Both the position numbers and the translations under genes were made by a program. From NCBI GenBank assembly GCA_025937785.1, contig JAICQQ010000019.1, positions 1-64,000 on the forward strand: DNA of 64,000 nt. Reading direction: 5' to 3'. Below the pieces are notes generated by a model, which saw nothing but the letters and a program-made list of their open reading frames with translations, did no database searches and had not been told where the DNA came from. The DNA comes from Polyangiaceae bacterium. GTDB lineage: Bacteria > Myxococcota_A > Polyangia > Polyangiales > Polyangiaceae. This document shows positions 8,248-17,284 of this stretch, in pieces (position 1 is the first letter of the stretch; every line of letters starts with the position of its first letter).

Positions 8248-10071
8248 TCACTCCATCTCCCCCAATGTAAAATAGAACGACGCGCCCGCGTCGACGCTGC
8301 CCTCGGCCCACACGCGGCCGCCGTGGCGCCCGATGATCCGCTGCACCGTCGCCAGACCGACGCCCGTCCCCTCGAACTCCGTGCTGCTGTGGAGGCGCTC
8401 GAACACGCGGAACAGCTTGTTGGCGTAGTTCATGTCGAAACCGGCTCCGTTGTCGCGCACGAAGTAGGTGAGCCTGTCTTCCACGCACGAAGCTCCGAAC
8501 TCGATGCGCGCCCGCTCGCGCTTCTTCGTGAACTTCCAGGCATTCCCCAGCAGGTTGTTGAAGGCGACCGTCAACAGCCGCGCGTCCCCGTCAACCTCGA
8601 GCCCGGCTTGCACGCTGGCGTCGACCTGGCGCTCGGGATCGTCGCGCCTCAGTCGCTCGAGCACGCCGTTGGCGAGTGCCGACAGGTCGACCTGCTCGCG
8701 CTGGAGCTCGCTGCGCGTGACCCGAGACAGAACCAGCATGTCGTCGATGAGCTGCGCCATGTTCTGTGCCGCCTCGCGCACGAAGCCGAGATACTTCTGT
8801 CCCTGTGTGTCGAGCAGGGAGGCATAGTCCTCGAGCACCGCGTGGCTGAAGCCGTCGATGCTTCGCAGCGGGGCGCGAAGATCGTGCGCCACCGAATGGC
8901 TGAAGGCATCGAGCTCGCGATTGGCGGCTTCCGTGGCTTCTTTTGCACGGACGAGCTGTCGCTGGGTTCGTTTGAGTTCGGTAATGTCTCGCGCGATGGT
9001 GGACATACCGATCATGCGTCCTGACGAATCGAGCACCGGCGACGTCGTCACGGACACCTCGATTTCGCGTCCGTCTTTGCAGCGCCTTACCGTTTCATAG
9101 GGCTCTAGGCGCTCACCCTTCTTGCAGGACTCGGTGATGAGCGTCTCTTCGTCGCGCAGTCGATCTGGGAATAGAATGGAGACCGGCTGCCCCAACATTT
9201 CCTCGGCAGTGTAGCCGAACATGCGCTCGGCACTGCGATTCCAGCTCGTGACTTCACCCTCGAGCGTGCGTCCGATGATGGCGTCTGCCGAGTCGGCAAC
9301 GATCGAGGCGAGGCGCGCTCGCGCCTCCTCGCCGGCCTTGAACTCGGTGATATCCTCGGAGATCCCGAGCAGATAACGCGGAGTCCCGTCGGGATCCGCG
9401 ATCGGCACCTTCTTGGTGCGCAGCGTGCGTAGGCCCCGCGCGGTTTGAATCGGCTCCTCCGGGATCTCGACCAGCTTGCCCGCGTTCAGCGTTTCCCGGT
9501 CCTTGGCTTGAAAGAACGCCGCTTCATCCTCCGGGAAGAAGTCATAGTCGTTCTTGCCCAAGAGCTCGGTGCTGGGCACGCCCAACAGCACCTCACCCGC
9601 GCGGTTGAAACGCATGAACGCCAGGCGGTCAGCGTCCTTTACGAACACCATGTTCGGAATGTTCTCGACGATGGCGTCCAAGAACTGGTGAGCCTGCTGC
9701 AAAGCCGACTCGGCATGTTTTGCCTCCGTCACGTCGCGCGCGACAGCGAAGACGTGGCCGTCCGGAGCCCGACGCGCATTCCAGCACAGCCAACGGAAGG
9801 AGCCGTCCTTGCGGCGGTAACGGCTCTCGTGTCCAATCATGGGTACTCCCTCGAGAAGCCGCCCCAACTCCGCAGCCATGGCCGCTCGATCGTCGGGGTG
9901 CAGGAACTCGAGCAACGGCAACGACACCAGCTCGACGGAGCTGTAGCCCAATGCCTCGACCGCCTGGCTCACGTGCTCGAAGTAGCCGTCCGGGCTCACG
10001 ATGCACAGTAGATCGGGGGCGACCTCGAAGAACGCCCGGAACACTGCATCGTTCGGGAGTGGCATGCTCAT
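8248..10071 (-). CDS. Multi-PAS sensor histidine kinase
   Basis: The 607-residue protein has three PAS domains in series (about residues 10-115, 130-245 and 255-365), each ending in the DITE/DVTE-type helix. The dimerisation helix has phospho-acceptor His396 in SHSVAHDLRAPLRSIDGF, typical of phytochrome-like kinases. ATP-binding motifs follow: NLLGNAWKF, VRDNGAGFDM and GTGVGLATVQRII. There are no membrane helices, so the signal is cytoplasmic or membrane-permeant. It heads a three-gene operon with a receiver and a hybrid kinase. The ligand of the PAS domains cannot be told from the sequence. Confidence 0.95.
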   Translation of the reverse strand: MSMPLPNDAVFRAFFEVAPDLLCIVSPDGYFEHVSQAVEALGYSSVELVSLPLLEFLHPDDRAAMAAELGRLLEGVPMIGHESRYRRKDGSFRWLCWNARRAPDGHVFAVARDVTEAKHAESALQQAHQFLDAIVENIPNMVFVKDADRLAFMRFNRAGEVLLGVPSTELLGKNDYDFFPEDEAAFFQAKDRETLNAGKLVEIPEEPIQTARGLRTLRTKKVPIADPDGTPRYLLGISEDITEFKAGEEARARLASIVADSADAIIGRTLEGEVTSWNRSAERMFGYTAEEMLGQPVSILFPDRLRDEETLITESCKKGERLEPYETVRRCKDGREIEVSVTTSPVLDSSGRMIGMSTIARDITELKRTQRQLVRAKEATEAANRELDAFSHSVAHDLRAPLRSIDGFSHAVLEDYASLLDTQGQKYLGFVREAAQNMAQLIDDMLVLSRVTRSELQREQVDLSALANGVLERLRRDDPERQVDASVQAGLEVDGDARLLTVAFNNLLGNAWKFTKKRERARIEFGASCVEDRLTYFVRDNGAGFDMNYANKLFRVFERLHSSTEFEGTGVGLATVQRIIGRHGGRVWAEGSVDAGASFYFTLGEME

Positions 10072-10392
10072 GGGGCCCCCATCGTCTCTTGGCTCCGCTC
10101 GTGCCAGTCAACTGTACACGCGTGGGGCGAATCTTTCAAAGTAGCGGCAGATTCGAGCACTTCGCACGTCCGGCGTGCGCTTCACTCACGCCCCCACGAC
10201 CTTCCGATCTGGCGATTTCCGCCAATGGGCAGCGGCGATTGGGACATCCTACGAGGTGTGGCAGCAATGCAGTACCCGCCCATTGAGCGTGATTGTGCGC
10301 AAAAGCTCGCCTGCACCCTGCCGTCGCCTGCGCCGCCCCAGCGCTCACGCAACCCGCGTTGCCTCGCGGCCCTCGGCGGCCGCGACGTCGAG
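10072..10392. other. Intergenic region between kinase operon and GH10 pseudogene
   Basis: It holds the promoter of the minus-strand kinase operon. I see no intact gene. Short open frames on both strands have no recognisable domain. It also contains whatever followed the stop codon of the decayed GH10 gene. Confidence 0.4.
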
Positions 10393-10760
10393 CTAGCCCT
10401 CGCCGTTGCCTGCCACGCTCGGCGTTCCCGCAAGGTCAGGATCGCCGACGAGGCTCGGACCTCGTACCGGGAGTAAGCCGGCGAAGCCGTCCATCGCGCT
10501 CCGGTAGGCTGGCACCACAGAGTTCGAAGAGCAGCGGAGCGTCTGCGCCATCGTCGTTGATCCACGAGTAGTTGTCCGTGAACCCTCAGAACCTCACTGC
10601 TTCGCAAGCGTCCTCGACCGCACACGCTCCCACGATCTGCTGAAACGCAATGCGCTTTGCCGCGCCATGCGCTCTGCCAGCAGCGCTCCACTCCAGACGT
10701 TCGTCACGGCGGGCTAGCGCTGCGCATCGCCTGGATCTGGCGAATTCCGACGCACCCATG
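10393..10760 (-). pseudogene. Decayed GH10 xylanase, C-terminal fragment
   Basis: On the minus strand three frames together rebuild the end of a GH10 domain. One frame reads LLAERMARQSALRF; the next reads FQQIVGACAVEDACEAVRF followed by TGA where the family has Trp (FWGFTD); after the stop the same frame continues GFTDNYSWINDDGADAPLLF; then a third frame reads AYRSAMDGFAGLLP and runs to a TAG at 10393-10395. So there are two frameshifts and one Trp-to-stop change. No start, signal or N-terminal half is found, although a SEF tripeptide near 10745 could be the old catalytic Glu region. It cannot make an enzyme. The intact paralogue is at the window start. Confidence 0.8.
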
Positions 10761-11086
10761 AACTCCGCGCTTTCGCCGTCGGGCCGCTGTCTCCGCCGGG
10801 ACTTGAGCGTCCGACGCATCGCCGCGACAACAATCACCTAATGCCTAGCACATCGACTCCACACACGGGTCGGCATCAACTGCACTTGACAGCCCGGCCG
10901 CGAAACATCCTGTCAAGCTCAGTAGACAGACCGTGACGCTCCCCATGTCCCGCGTATCGAGTCGCCGACGCGCGTTGACACGATGACCTGCAGCGTGGGA
11001 CAGTTAGCTTTTAGGGGACGACCTCGTTCTAGCAGCTCGCAGCAGCGTGGCTTCGAGGTGTAGGCGAATCGTCCTATGGGAGACTC
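10761..11086. other. Intergenic region upstream of astacin-like gene, with a dyad
   Basis: No gene is recognised. A perfect 7-base dyad TTGACAG / CTGTCAA lies at 10886-10892 and 10910-10916 (17-base spacer), which may be a regulator site or chance. A GGGAGA ribosome-binding site directly precedes the next start. Confidence 0.3.
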
Positions 11087-12172
11087 GTGATGACCAAGCC
11101 CCAGTATGAAGCCAAAGACTCGACGAATAGCCCCAAGGGCGCGTGCCGACTGCCACCCGTCGGAGAGCGGCCGCTGCCTGCGGTCATCGACCCGCGGCGA
11201 GCCCGCCTCATCCGCGAAACGGAGAAGAAGTGGGTGAACGGCACGGAGCTGCGCTACCACTTTCTGGCACAGCCGACAGCCGCAGCCGGACCAGCCCCGC
11301 AGCGCGACGCGGTGCGCGGCGCATTCGCCACTTGGAAGGAACTCGGCATCGGGCTCACCTTCAAGGAGGTCGCGCAAGCGAGCGAGGCCGAGATCCGCAT
11401 CGCCTTCGACGGGAACGACGGCTCATGGTCGTACATCGGGCGTGATTCCATCGACCTGGTGCGTGACCCCTCCAAACCGACCATGAACTTCGGCTGGGAC
11501 CTCACCACGGCCTATGGCAGAGACACCGCGCTGCACGAGATCGGCCATGCTCTCGGCTTTCCTCACGAACATCAGAACCCCAACTCCGGTATCGTCTGGA
11601 ACGAATCCGCCGTTTACTCGTACTTCGCCGGCAGCCCGAACTTTTGGGACCGCGAGACCACGTTCTACAACATCATCCGCAAGCTCAATCCGCGCGACGT
11701 GCAAGGGGGCGCGTGGGATCGGGACTCGGTCATGCACTATCATTTCGAAGCAGGGCTGATCTCGGAACCCCAAGAACTTCGGGACAAGCCCTTGGTACCG
11801 AAGGGCGGCCTGTCGCCCACCGACATCGACGAAGTCCGTCGCTTTTACCCCGCCATCGCTCCAGAGCTGCCGGAGCTCAAGGTCTGGGACCTTCAGCGTA
11901 TCCAGCTGCAATCCGGCGGGCAGCTCGACTGGAAGATCCGCCCCACCGAAACCCGCGCGTACACCATTCAGACGTTCGGTGCGCTCGACACGGTAATGGT
12001 CCTGTTCGAAGTGACCAACGACGGTCCCCGCTATCTGGCGGCGGACGACGACAGCGGTACCTCGCACAATGCCATGCTCAACTTGCGCCTGATGCCAGGG
12101 CGTGAGTACATTCTGCGCTTGCGCCTGTACTACTCGGACGCTTCCGGTGGCGGCGCACTCATGATGTACTGA
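11087..12172 (+). CDS. Astacin-like zinc metalloprotease with C-terminal beta domain
   Basis: The 361-residue protein has the metzincin zinc motif HEIGHALGFPHEH (HExxHxxGxxH plus the astacin Glu-His) at about residues 147-159, and the Met-turn SVMHYHF near residue 215. These define an M12A/M10-like zinc endopeptidase. After about residue 270 there is a beta-rich domain (WKIRPTETRAYTIQTFG, VLFEVTNDGPRYLAADDDSG) like the pre-peptidase C-terminal type. No signal peptide is visible after either candidate ATG (11087 or 11090), which is unusual for this family; export by another route or cytoplasmic action is possible. Confidence 0.9.
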   Translation: MMTKPQYEAKDSTNSPKGACRLPPVGERPLPAVIDPRRARLIRETEKKWVNGTELRYHFLAQPTAAAGPAPQRDAVRGAFATWKELGIGLTFKEVAQASEAEIRIAFDGNDGSWSYIGRDSIDLVRDPSKPTMNFGWDLTTAYGRDTALHEIGHALGFPHEHQNPNSGIVWNESAVYSYFAGSPNFWDRETTFYNIIRKLNPRDVQGGAWDRDSVMHYHFEAGLISEPQELRDKPLVPKGGLSPTDIDEVRRFYPAIAPELPELKVWDLQRIQLQSGGQLDWKIRPTETRAYTIQTFGALDTVMVLFEVTNDGPRYLAADDDSGTSHNAMLNLRLMPGREYILRLRLYYSDASGGGALMMY

Positions 12173-12332
12173 GCGCGGCGGCGCCGGGCGCGGTAGGCTG
12201 GCCGCGCTTTTGGAACGTGTGGCGCCGAGACGCAGCGGGGCGAAACGCGGCGAGCCTTCGAGGTCGTTGCGGCGCTACTTACCGCACGCAGGGCGACCGT
12301 GTGTGCGGCATCCCGATTGCATCGACCCCGGC

Positions 12333-13181
12333 ATGGCGCGCTTGATGTTGTTGCTCATGGTCCTAGCGTGCGGCTGCTCGCGGCACGCAACGTTTCCCGA
12401 GGATCGCCCGATGTCGTCCGGAGCAGCGCCGGAGCCGACCGACCCCGCGCTGCGCGACGGACTCCCGCGCGGGGCGTCCCGCCACGGCGGAGTGTCTACC
12501 TACAGCTCTTTGCCGGCCCTGTTCAGCGGTCAGGTGGGGTCGCGGTTGCTCTTGCGCGAATTACCTGACGGCGAGCCGTTGGTCGGCGTCGGCTCGCTCA
12601 GCGACTTGCGTGGTGAGATCGCGATCGTCGACGGCGAAGTCTGGGTCTCGTATCCCGACGCCTCCGCGGCGCAACGGGCCAGCGACGAGCGGGCTGCTTT
12701 CCTCGCCGTCGCGAGAGTGGACACCTGGCACGAGCGGACGCTGACGCGTTCGATCGACTGGCAAGCGCTTCCCGCCGAGCTCGCAGAGCGCGGGCGGGCG
12801 GCGGGATTCTCCGAGCAGGAGCCTATGGCGATCCGCGTCGACGGTCGCGCCGAGGACATCGAGTACAATATCGTCAACGGTCCAGCGCTCGGCATCGGGC
12901 GGGACACACCTCGCCCCCTGGCGAAGGAAGAACTCTCACGGACCGCCAGCAAGCATTCGCTCGCATCCGCGCGCGTCTCGATCACGGGCTTCTACGCACG
13001 AGAGAACGCCGAGGCCTTCATTCATTCCGGAGAGAGTCTGCACCTGCACGTGCTGCTGCCCGATACCGAGCAGATGGGGCACCTCGATCACGTGACGCTC
13101 CCGCAGGGCCTGGTCGTGAAACTGGGTCGACCGGTCCCGGAACGAGAGCAGGCGACCGCGAGCGTGGCGCAGCCGCTTTGA
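12333..13181 (+). CDS. Lipoprotein with acetolactate-decarboxylase-like fold
   Basis: The start at the ATG at 12333 gives a short lipoprotein signal (VLACGC) and 282 residues. The body aligns by eye with alpha-acetolactate decarboxylase: SLPALFSGQVGSRLLLREL at the front, IAIVDGEVW near residue 98, and a C-terminal HLHVLLPDTEQMGH in which His237, His239 and His250 have the HxH-x10-H spacing of the enzyme's zinc ligands. Acetolactate decarboxylase is normally a cytoplasmic enzyme of acetoin formation, so a lipoprotein form is odd and may have another substrate. The family call is from motif spacing and overall pattern, so moderate confidence. A longer upstream frame exists but lacks a signal. 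Confidence 0.68.
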   Translation: MARLMLLLMVLACGCSRHATFPEDRPMSSGAAPEPTDPALRDGLPRGASRHGGVSTYSSLPALFSGQVGSRLLLRELPDGEPLVGVGSLSDLRGEIAIVDGEVWVSYPDASAAQRASDERAAFLAVARVDTWHERTLTRSIDWQALPAELAERGRAAGFSEQEPMAIRVDGRAEDIEYNIVNGPALGIGRDTPRPLAKEELSRTASKHSLASARVSITGFYARENAEAFIHSGESLHLHVLLPDTEQMGHLDHVTLPQGLVVKLGRPVPEREQATASVAQPL

Positions 13182-13254
13182 AGGCTGTCAGTGGGGCGAA
13201 CCTGCGAAGCGACGGTAGCGGGCGCACCCGTCGCTTTCATGGTGGCGCCCTACA

Positions 13255-14142
13255 CTAACGGCTCACGGCGAAATCGAGCCAGCGTTCCCACAACCACTCG
13301 AACCCCGGGCGAAAGAAGCCCACGTGGCCGACCCGCTGCGACTCGATGTCGATGAGGTCGGTGGGAGCCGACCGAAAACACGCTAGCAGCGCCCGCACCG
13401 CGTGCGGCGGCGCGATCGTGTCGTCTCGGCTCGAACACATGAGCAACGGTGCGCGGAAGTCGGCGAATCGGTCGCGTGCGTCCGGGAACTCTTCGAACAG
13501 CCAGTCACCGCTCGTCGCCCAGGCACGCCACTGGCGCGCGACCCCGAGCGGCAGCCGTTCGCCGAGCGCCCAGCGCGGTAGTGGATCGGAGACGAGCCCT
13601 GCCAACGGCAGCCAGCAGCGCCAAAAGAATTCGACCTGCACGCGTGACCAACCCCGCCAGTGCTGCGGATGTCCCAACTGCGACCCCACGAGGATCGCCC
13701 GACGCACGCCGCGCAACTCGTCGGCGAGCCCCAAGATCTGCCCGCCGAAACTGTGGGCCAGCAGCACGGGGGCGTCGTCGTACGTGCTGCGCACGAAGTC
13801 CAAGCCGCACACAGCGTCCCGCGTGGCCCAGGCCGTGAGCGACGCGGTGGGGCAAGCGTCCGGGTGGACCGACTCGCCCACGCCTCGATAGTCCATGCTC
13901 ACGACGCGCACGCCGCGCTGCCGCAGCCACGCGGCCGCGTGTCGAAACACGCGCTGCGGAACGCCGATACCCGGCAACGCCAACAAGCTGGCTCGGCTGC
14001 GCCCGGCGGGCTCGAATACCCGCCCGACCAGGGGCACGCCATCCGAGGCCTTCAGCTGGACCGCCTGGCCCAGCGCTTGGGGCTGGTCCTGCTGAGAGGA
14101 GGCGGACTCTGACCGTGAACGACCGAGGCTCGCTGACGTCAT
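13255..14142 (-). CDS. Alpha/beta hydrolase, S33/lysophospholipase-like
   Basis: The 295-residue protein shows the alpha/beta hydrolase pattern: LLALPGIGVPQRVFRHAA (oxyanion strand), RVVSMDYRGVGES, the nucleophile elbow LLAHSFGGQ with Ser at about residue 150, Asp in SSRDDTIAPP and His in VGHVGFF. There is a Trp-rich insertion (HWRGWSRVQVEFFWRCWLP) that forms the lid. It has no signal peptide and should be cytoplasmic. The substrate is unknown; an ester or peptide bond hydrolase is the safe description. It is divergent from a small Cys-rich gene. Confidence 0.9.
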   Translation of the reverse strand: MTSASLGRSRSESASSQQDQPQALGQAVQLKASDGVPLVGRVFEPAGRSRASLLALPGIGVPQRVFRHAAAWLRQRGVRVVSMDYRGVGESVHPDACPTASLTAWATRDAVCGLDFVRSTYDDAPVLLAHSFGGQILGLADELRGVRRAILVGSQLGHPQHWRGWSRVQVEFFWRCWLPLAGLVSDPLPRWALGERLPLGVARQWRAWATSGDWLFEEFPDARDRFADFRAPLLMCSSRDDTIAPPHAVRALLACFRSAPTDLIDIESQRVGHVGFFRPGFEWLWERWLDFAVSR

Positions 14143-14171
14143 GCGCGTAAGCTACGCTCCCTTGCCGGTTC

Positions 14172-14405
14172 ATGCATGAATTCGCGATGAGAAAATTCGT
14201 GAAGCTTACCGCGGCTGTGACCGACGACGTCGCACCGTGCGCGGTGCCCTGTGTGGCCGCGGGCGAGGTGGAGCCCAACTGCAAGGTCGAGTACCAGGCG
14301 CGCGTCGCGTGTGCCTCGGCGAACGCCACTTGTGAATCTACAGCTGAACCCAACGCCGCCTGCGAGCAAGCCGACGCAAACTGGAGCGCCTGCGCCGAAG
14401 AATGA
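14172..14405 (+). CDS. Small Cys-rich protein
   Basis: This 77-residue frame has seven Cys residues spaced like the C-terminal half of small Cys-rich myxobacterial surface proteins (VACASANATCE, AACEQADANWSAC). Two start codons are possible, ATG at 14172 or 14187. There is no clear signal peptide, so it may be a remnant of a longer secreted protein. Gene status is uncertain. Confidence 0.42.
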   Translation: MHEFAMRKFVKLTAAVTDDVAPCAVPCVAAGEVEPNCKVEYQARVACASANATCESTAEPNAACEQADANWSACAEE

Positions 14406-14505
14406 GCCCTTGCGGGCGTAGCTGCACGGCAATTTTTCACTCTGTTCTTGCTCTGGAATCGGTGTTGCACCCCCGTGCTCCGCCGATCGATCTAAAACTC
14501 GACCG

Positions 14506-15624
14506 ATGAGGTTCGAGCGCGCCGCTCTTTTGGCCCTGCTCGTCGCTGGTTGCGGCGGCGATCCCAACGGCGACGTCGCCCCCCAACCGAACACCTCGGA
14601 CGGCGCGGCGACGACCGAAAGCACCACCGGTGTGGCCAGCACCAGCGCATCAGCGGCGGCGAGCACAAACGCTTCGAGCAGCACGACCATGGCCACCACG
14701 GCAATCGCGACCGCAACGAGCGTGAGCGCGACTTCGACGTCCGGAGCCGGCGGTACGACCCTCACCTCGACCGGCAGCGCCACGAGCAGCACCGGCGGCA
14801 TCCCCGAGACGACCACCACCGGCCAGGGCAGCGGGCAAGCCTCGCTGGGAGGCGCGGGCGGCACGACCACGGGCGACACGGGCGGTACTGGCGGGACCGG
14901 CAACCCAGGCGGCTGCGAGGTGATGCCGCTGACCGACGAGTTCCGCCAAGCGTACGATGACCTCGATCCGTTCTACCAAAAGTATGCCGACGCCCGCGGC
15001 CTGCCCGTGGTTTCTTCGATGTCGCCGGCGGACGAGGCACTGACGCGCGTTTGCGAGCTCGTGATCGACATGGTGTCGGCGCGGCCCGACGTGGTGGAGG
15101 CCCTCGTCGAAAGACACGTCCGCTTCGCGGTCATCGGTGAAGACGAGCTCACCAACGACATCCCCGAGTTTTCCTACCTCGACGACTACATCAACCAGCG
15201 CGCCCGCGGCCTCGGAGGGCTGCCGGCAGCTTCCTGCGCCGAGGAGAGCATCTTGTGCAACACCGAGCTCGACCGCTGGCGCGGCGAAGGCATTTGCGTA
15301 CACGAGTTCGCCCACACCATTTCGATGGGCGGCCTGTTCGCGGTCGACCCCACCTTCGAGGACAGGCTGCGCGACGCTTTCGAGAATGCGCAGTCGTCGG
15401 GTCTGTTCGAGAACACCTACGCGATGGAGAATCTGCAGGAGTACTGGGCCGAAGGCGTGCAGGATTGGTACTACACGAACCTCGAGTCCGATCCTCCGAA
15501 CGGCATCCACAACTTCGTCGATCGACGCGAAGAGCTGATGGAGTACGACCCCGCCCTCTACGCACTCATCGCGGAGTTCCTACCGGACGAGCCGCAGTTC
15601 GTCGATTGCTACTCGGACGAGTAG
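14506..15624 (+). CDS. Lipoprotein with HExxH metallopeptidase-like domain
   Basis: The 372-residue product begins with a lipoprotein signal (ALLVAGCGG), then about 125 residues of Ser/Thr/Ala linker. The globular part contains ICVHEFAHTISMGG (HExxH) near residue 265 and, 40 residues later, LQEYWAEGVQDWYY, giving a downstream Glu that could be the third zinc ligand as in gluzincins. Conserved Cys residues (GCEVMP, SCAEESILC, VDCYS) suggest an exported fold. Family unknown to me; a zinc peptidase on the cell surface is inferred. It lies upstream of the mannanase on the same strand, with 235 bases between. Confidence 0.8.
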   Translation: MRFERAALLALLVAGCGGDPNGDVAPQPNTSDGAATTESTTGVASTSASAAASTNASSSTTMATTAIATATSVSATSTSGAGGTTLTSTGSATSSTGGIPETTTTGQGSGQASLGGAGGTTTGDTGGTGGTGNPGGCEVMPLTDEFRQAYDDLDPFYQKYADARGLPVVSSMSPADEALTRVCELVIDMVSARPDVVEALVERHVRFAVIGEDELTNDIPEFSYLDDYINQRARGLGGLPAASCAEESILCNTELDRWRGEGICVHEFAHTISMGGLFAVDPTFEDRLRDAFENAQSSGLFENTYAMENLQEYWAEGVQDWYYTNLESDPPNGIHNFVDRREELMEYDPALYALIAEFLPDEPQFVDCYSDE

Positions 15625-15821
15625 GCCACGCCGCTCCAGGAGCTACAGTGTGTAGCGCGCTTCGGATCGGCACGTCCTGAAATGCGAAGTCGGCGCTGTT
15701 TGGCCTGACAACCATCTTGGAGATCTTCACCCGCACCGCATCCGCACCCGATGATTTCGTCAGATCGACGAGAATCGCGCGCCCGGGCACTGGACGAACT
15801 TTGCGAGCGGCGCCTTTCCAG

Positions 15822-15835
15822 CTAAATCGTTTTAG
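15822..15835. promoter_or_regulatory. LacI-type palindrome upstream of mannanase gene
   Basis: CTAAATCGTTTTAG is a near-perfect palindrome with a central CG, the form bound by LacI-family sugar repressors. It lies 24 bases before the mannanase ATG, where a bound repressor would block transcription. No LacI gene is in the window, so this is a pattern-based suggestion. Confidence 0.35.
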
Positions 15836-15859
15836 TACTCCGTTTTCCCTGGTTTCTCT

Positions 15860-17254
15860 ATGCGCCTACCCCGCCTCGACTCGCTCACGCATTGCCTGAG
15901 TTGCTCCCTGATCCTGACCGCCTTGCTCGGCTGCAGCGGCTCCGCGGACAGCGACGACGCAACGGGGACGGACGGCACCGATTCAGGACCCAGCGGAACG
16001 ACCAGCCCGGGCAATACCGCTGCCACGAGCGCAGGGGTGACGAACACCACGGCGAGCGCGGGACCGAGTGGCTTCACGGCCAGCACCACCACCAGCGGCA
16101 GCCAGGTGACGTCGGGCGGCGTGACCAGCGGGAACGTGACGAGCTCCGGCGGACCTTCGGGCACGACCGGCAGCGACGGGGGTAACGGCAGTGGTGGAGG
16201 CTCCAGCACGGGGGGACCGTCCAACTCGGTCGGCACTACGGGCGACCCCTTCGGCAGCACGGGCGATACGGTGGGCACCACGACCGCGTCCAGCGGTGGC
16301 GGCGGCACGGGAAACACCGGGTGCGACGCGGTCGGCTTCTACGTCGAGGGCACGAGCGTCTACGACGTCAACTGCAACGAGTTCGTGATGCGCGGCGTGA
16401 ACGTACCCCACGCCTGGTTTTCGTCCAACACCCAGGGCGCGTTCAGCGACGCGGCGTCCGTCGGCGCCAACACCGTGCGCGTGGTGCTCGCCACCGGCGG
16501 TCAGTGGTCGCGTACCAGCGGCTCGACGTTGTCGCAGATCATCTCCTGGGCGAAGGACAATCGCCTGGTGGCCATGCTCGAGGTTCACGACTCCACGGGG
16601 TTCGGGGAGTCCGCCGCGGCGGTACATCCCGACGACGCCGTCAACTACTGGACGAGTAGCGAGGTGCTCGGCGCCATCACCGGGCAAGAAGCGTATGTAA
16701 TGATCAACATCGCGAACGAGCCATTCGGCAACACCGAGTCGACCCAGTGGTCGTCGTTTCACCAGGAAGCGGTGCAGACGCTCCGCGCCGCCGGACTCAA
16801 GCACCTGCTCGTCGTCGACGCCCCGAACTGGGGACAAGACTGGGAAGAGATCATGCGGAACGACGAGGATTCCGCCGCGACGAACGTCTTCAACGCCGAT
16901 CCGGATCGGAACGTCCTGTTCTCGGTGCACATGTACGACGTGTACGGCAGCGCCAGCGCGGTCACGGGCTACATCGACACCTTCCTCGGGCACGGGCTTC
17001 CGCTCGTCGTCGGTGAGTTCGCCGCCGACCACGGTGCCGGCAAGAACGTCGAGGAGGCCGCGATCATGTCGAAGGCAGAGTCGAGCCGCATTGGCTACAT
17101 CGGCTGGTCGTGGTCAGGCAATGGCGGCGACTTGGGCAGCCTGGACATCACGCAAAACTTCAACGTCAGTAGTTTGACCGACTGGGGCAGCACCATCATC
17201 CACGGCACCTCCGGAATCATGGAGACTGCGCAGACCTGTTCCTGCTTCGACTGA
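15860..17254 (+). CDS. GH5 (subfamily 8-like) beta-mannanase lipoprotein
   Basis: The 464-residue protein has a lipoprotein signal (LTALLGCSG), a linker of about 125 residues, then a complete GH5 barrel. FYVEGTSVYDVN and FVMRGVNVPHAWF open the domain as in GH5_8 mannanases; the acid/base is Glu287 (INIANEPFG) and the nucleophile is Glu386 (LVVGEFAADH). MLEVHDSTG and WSWSGNGGD are also typical of that subfamily. It should cleave internal beta-1,4-mannosyl bonds at the cell surface. A LacI-type palindrome precedes it. Cellulase activity is the alternative, but the subfamily motifs favour mannan. Confidence 0.92.
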   Translation: MRLPRLDSLTHCLSCSLILTALLGCSGSADSDDATGTDGTDSGPSGTTSPGNTAATSAGVTNTTASAGPSGFTASTTTSGSQVTSGGVTSGNVTSSGGPSGTTGSDGGNGSGGGSSTGGPSNSVGTTGDPFGSTGDTVGTTTASSGGGGTGNTGCDAVGFYVEGTSVYDVNCNEFVMRGVNVPHAWFSSNTQGAFSDAASVGANTVRVVLATGGQWSRTSGSTLSQIISWAKDNRLVAMLEVHDSTGFGESAAAVHPDDAVNYWTSSEVLGAITGQEAYVMINIANEPFGNTESTQWSSFHQEAVQTLRAAGLKHLLVVDAPNWGQDWEEIMRNDEDSAATNVFNADPDRNVLFSVHMYDVYGSASAVTGYIDTFLGHGLPLVVGEFAADHGAGKNVEEAAIMSKAESSRIGYIGWSWSGNGGDLGSLDITQNFNVSSLTDWGSTIIHGTSGIMETAQTCSCFD

Positions 17255-17284
17255 GCCACGGTCGTAGAAACGCTCGAGCGTGAG

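Noticed and set aside
10182-10691. 169-codon minus-strand frame
   Set aside because: It overlaps the GH10 remnant in the wrong frame and has no family resemblance.
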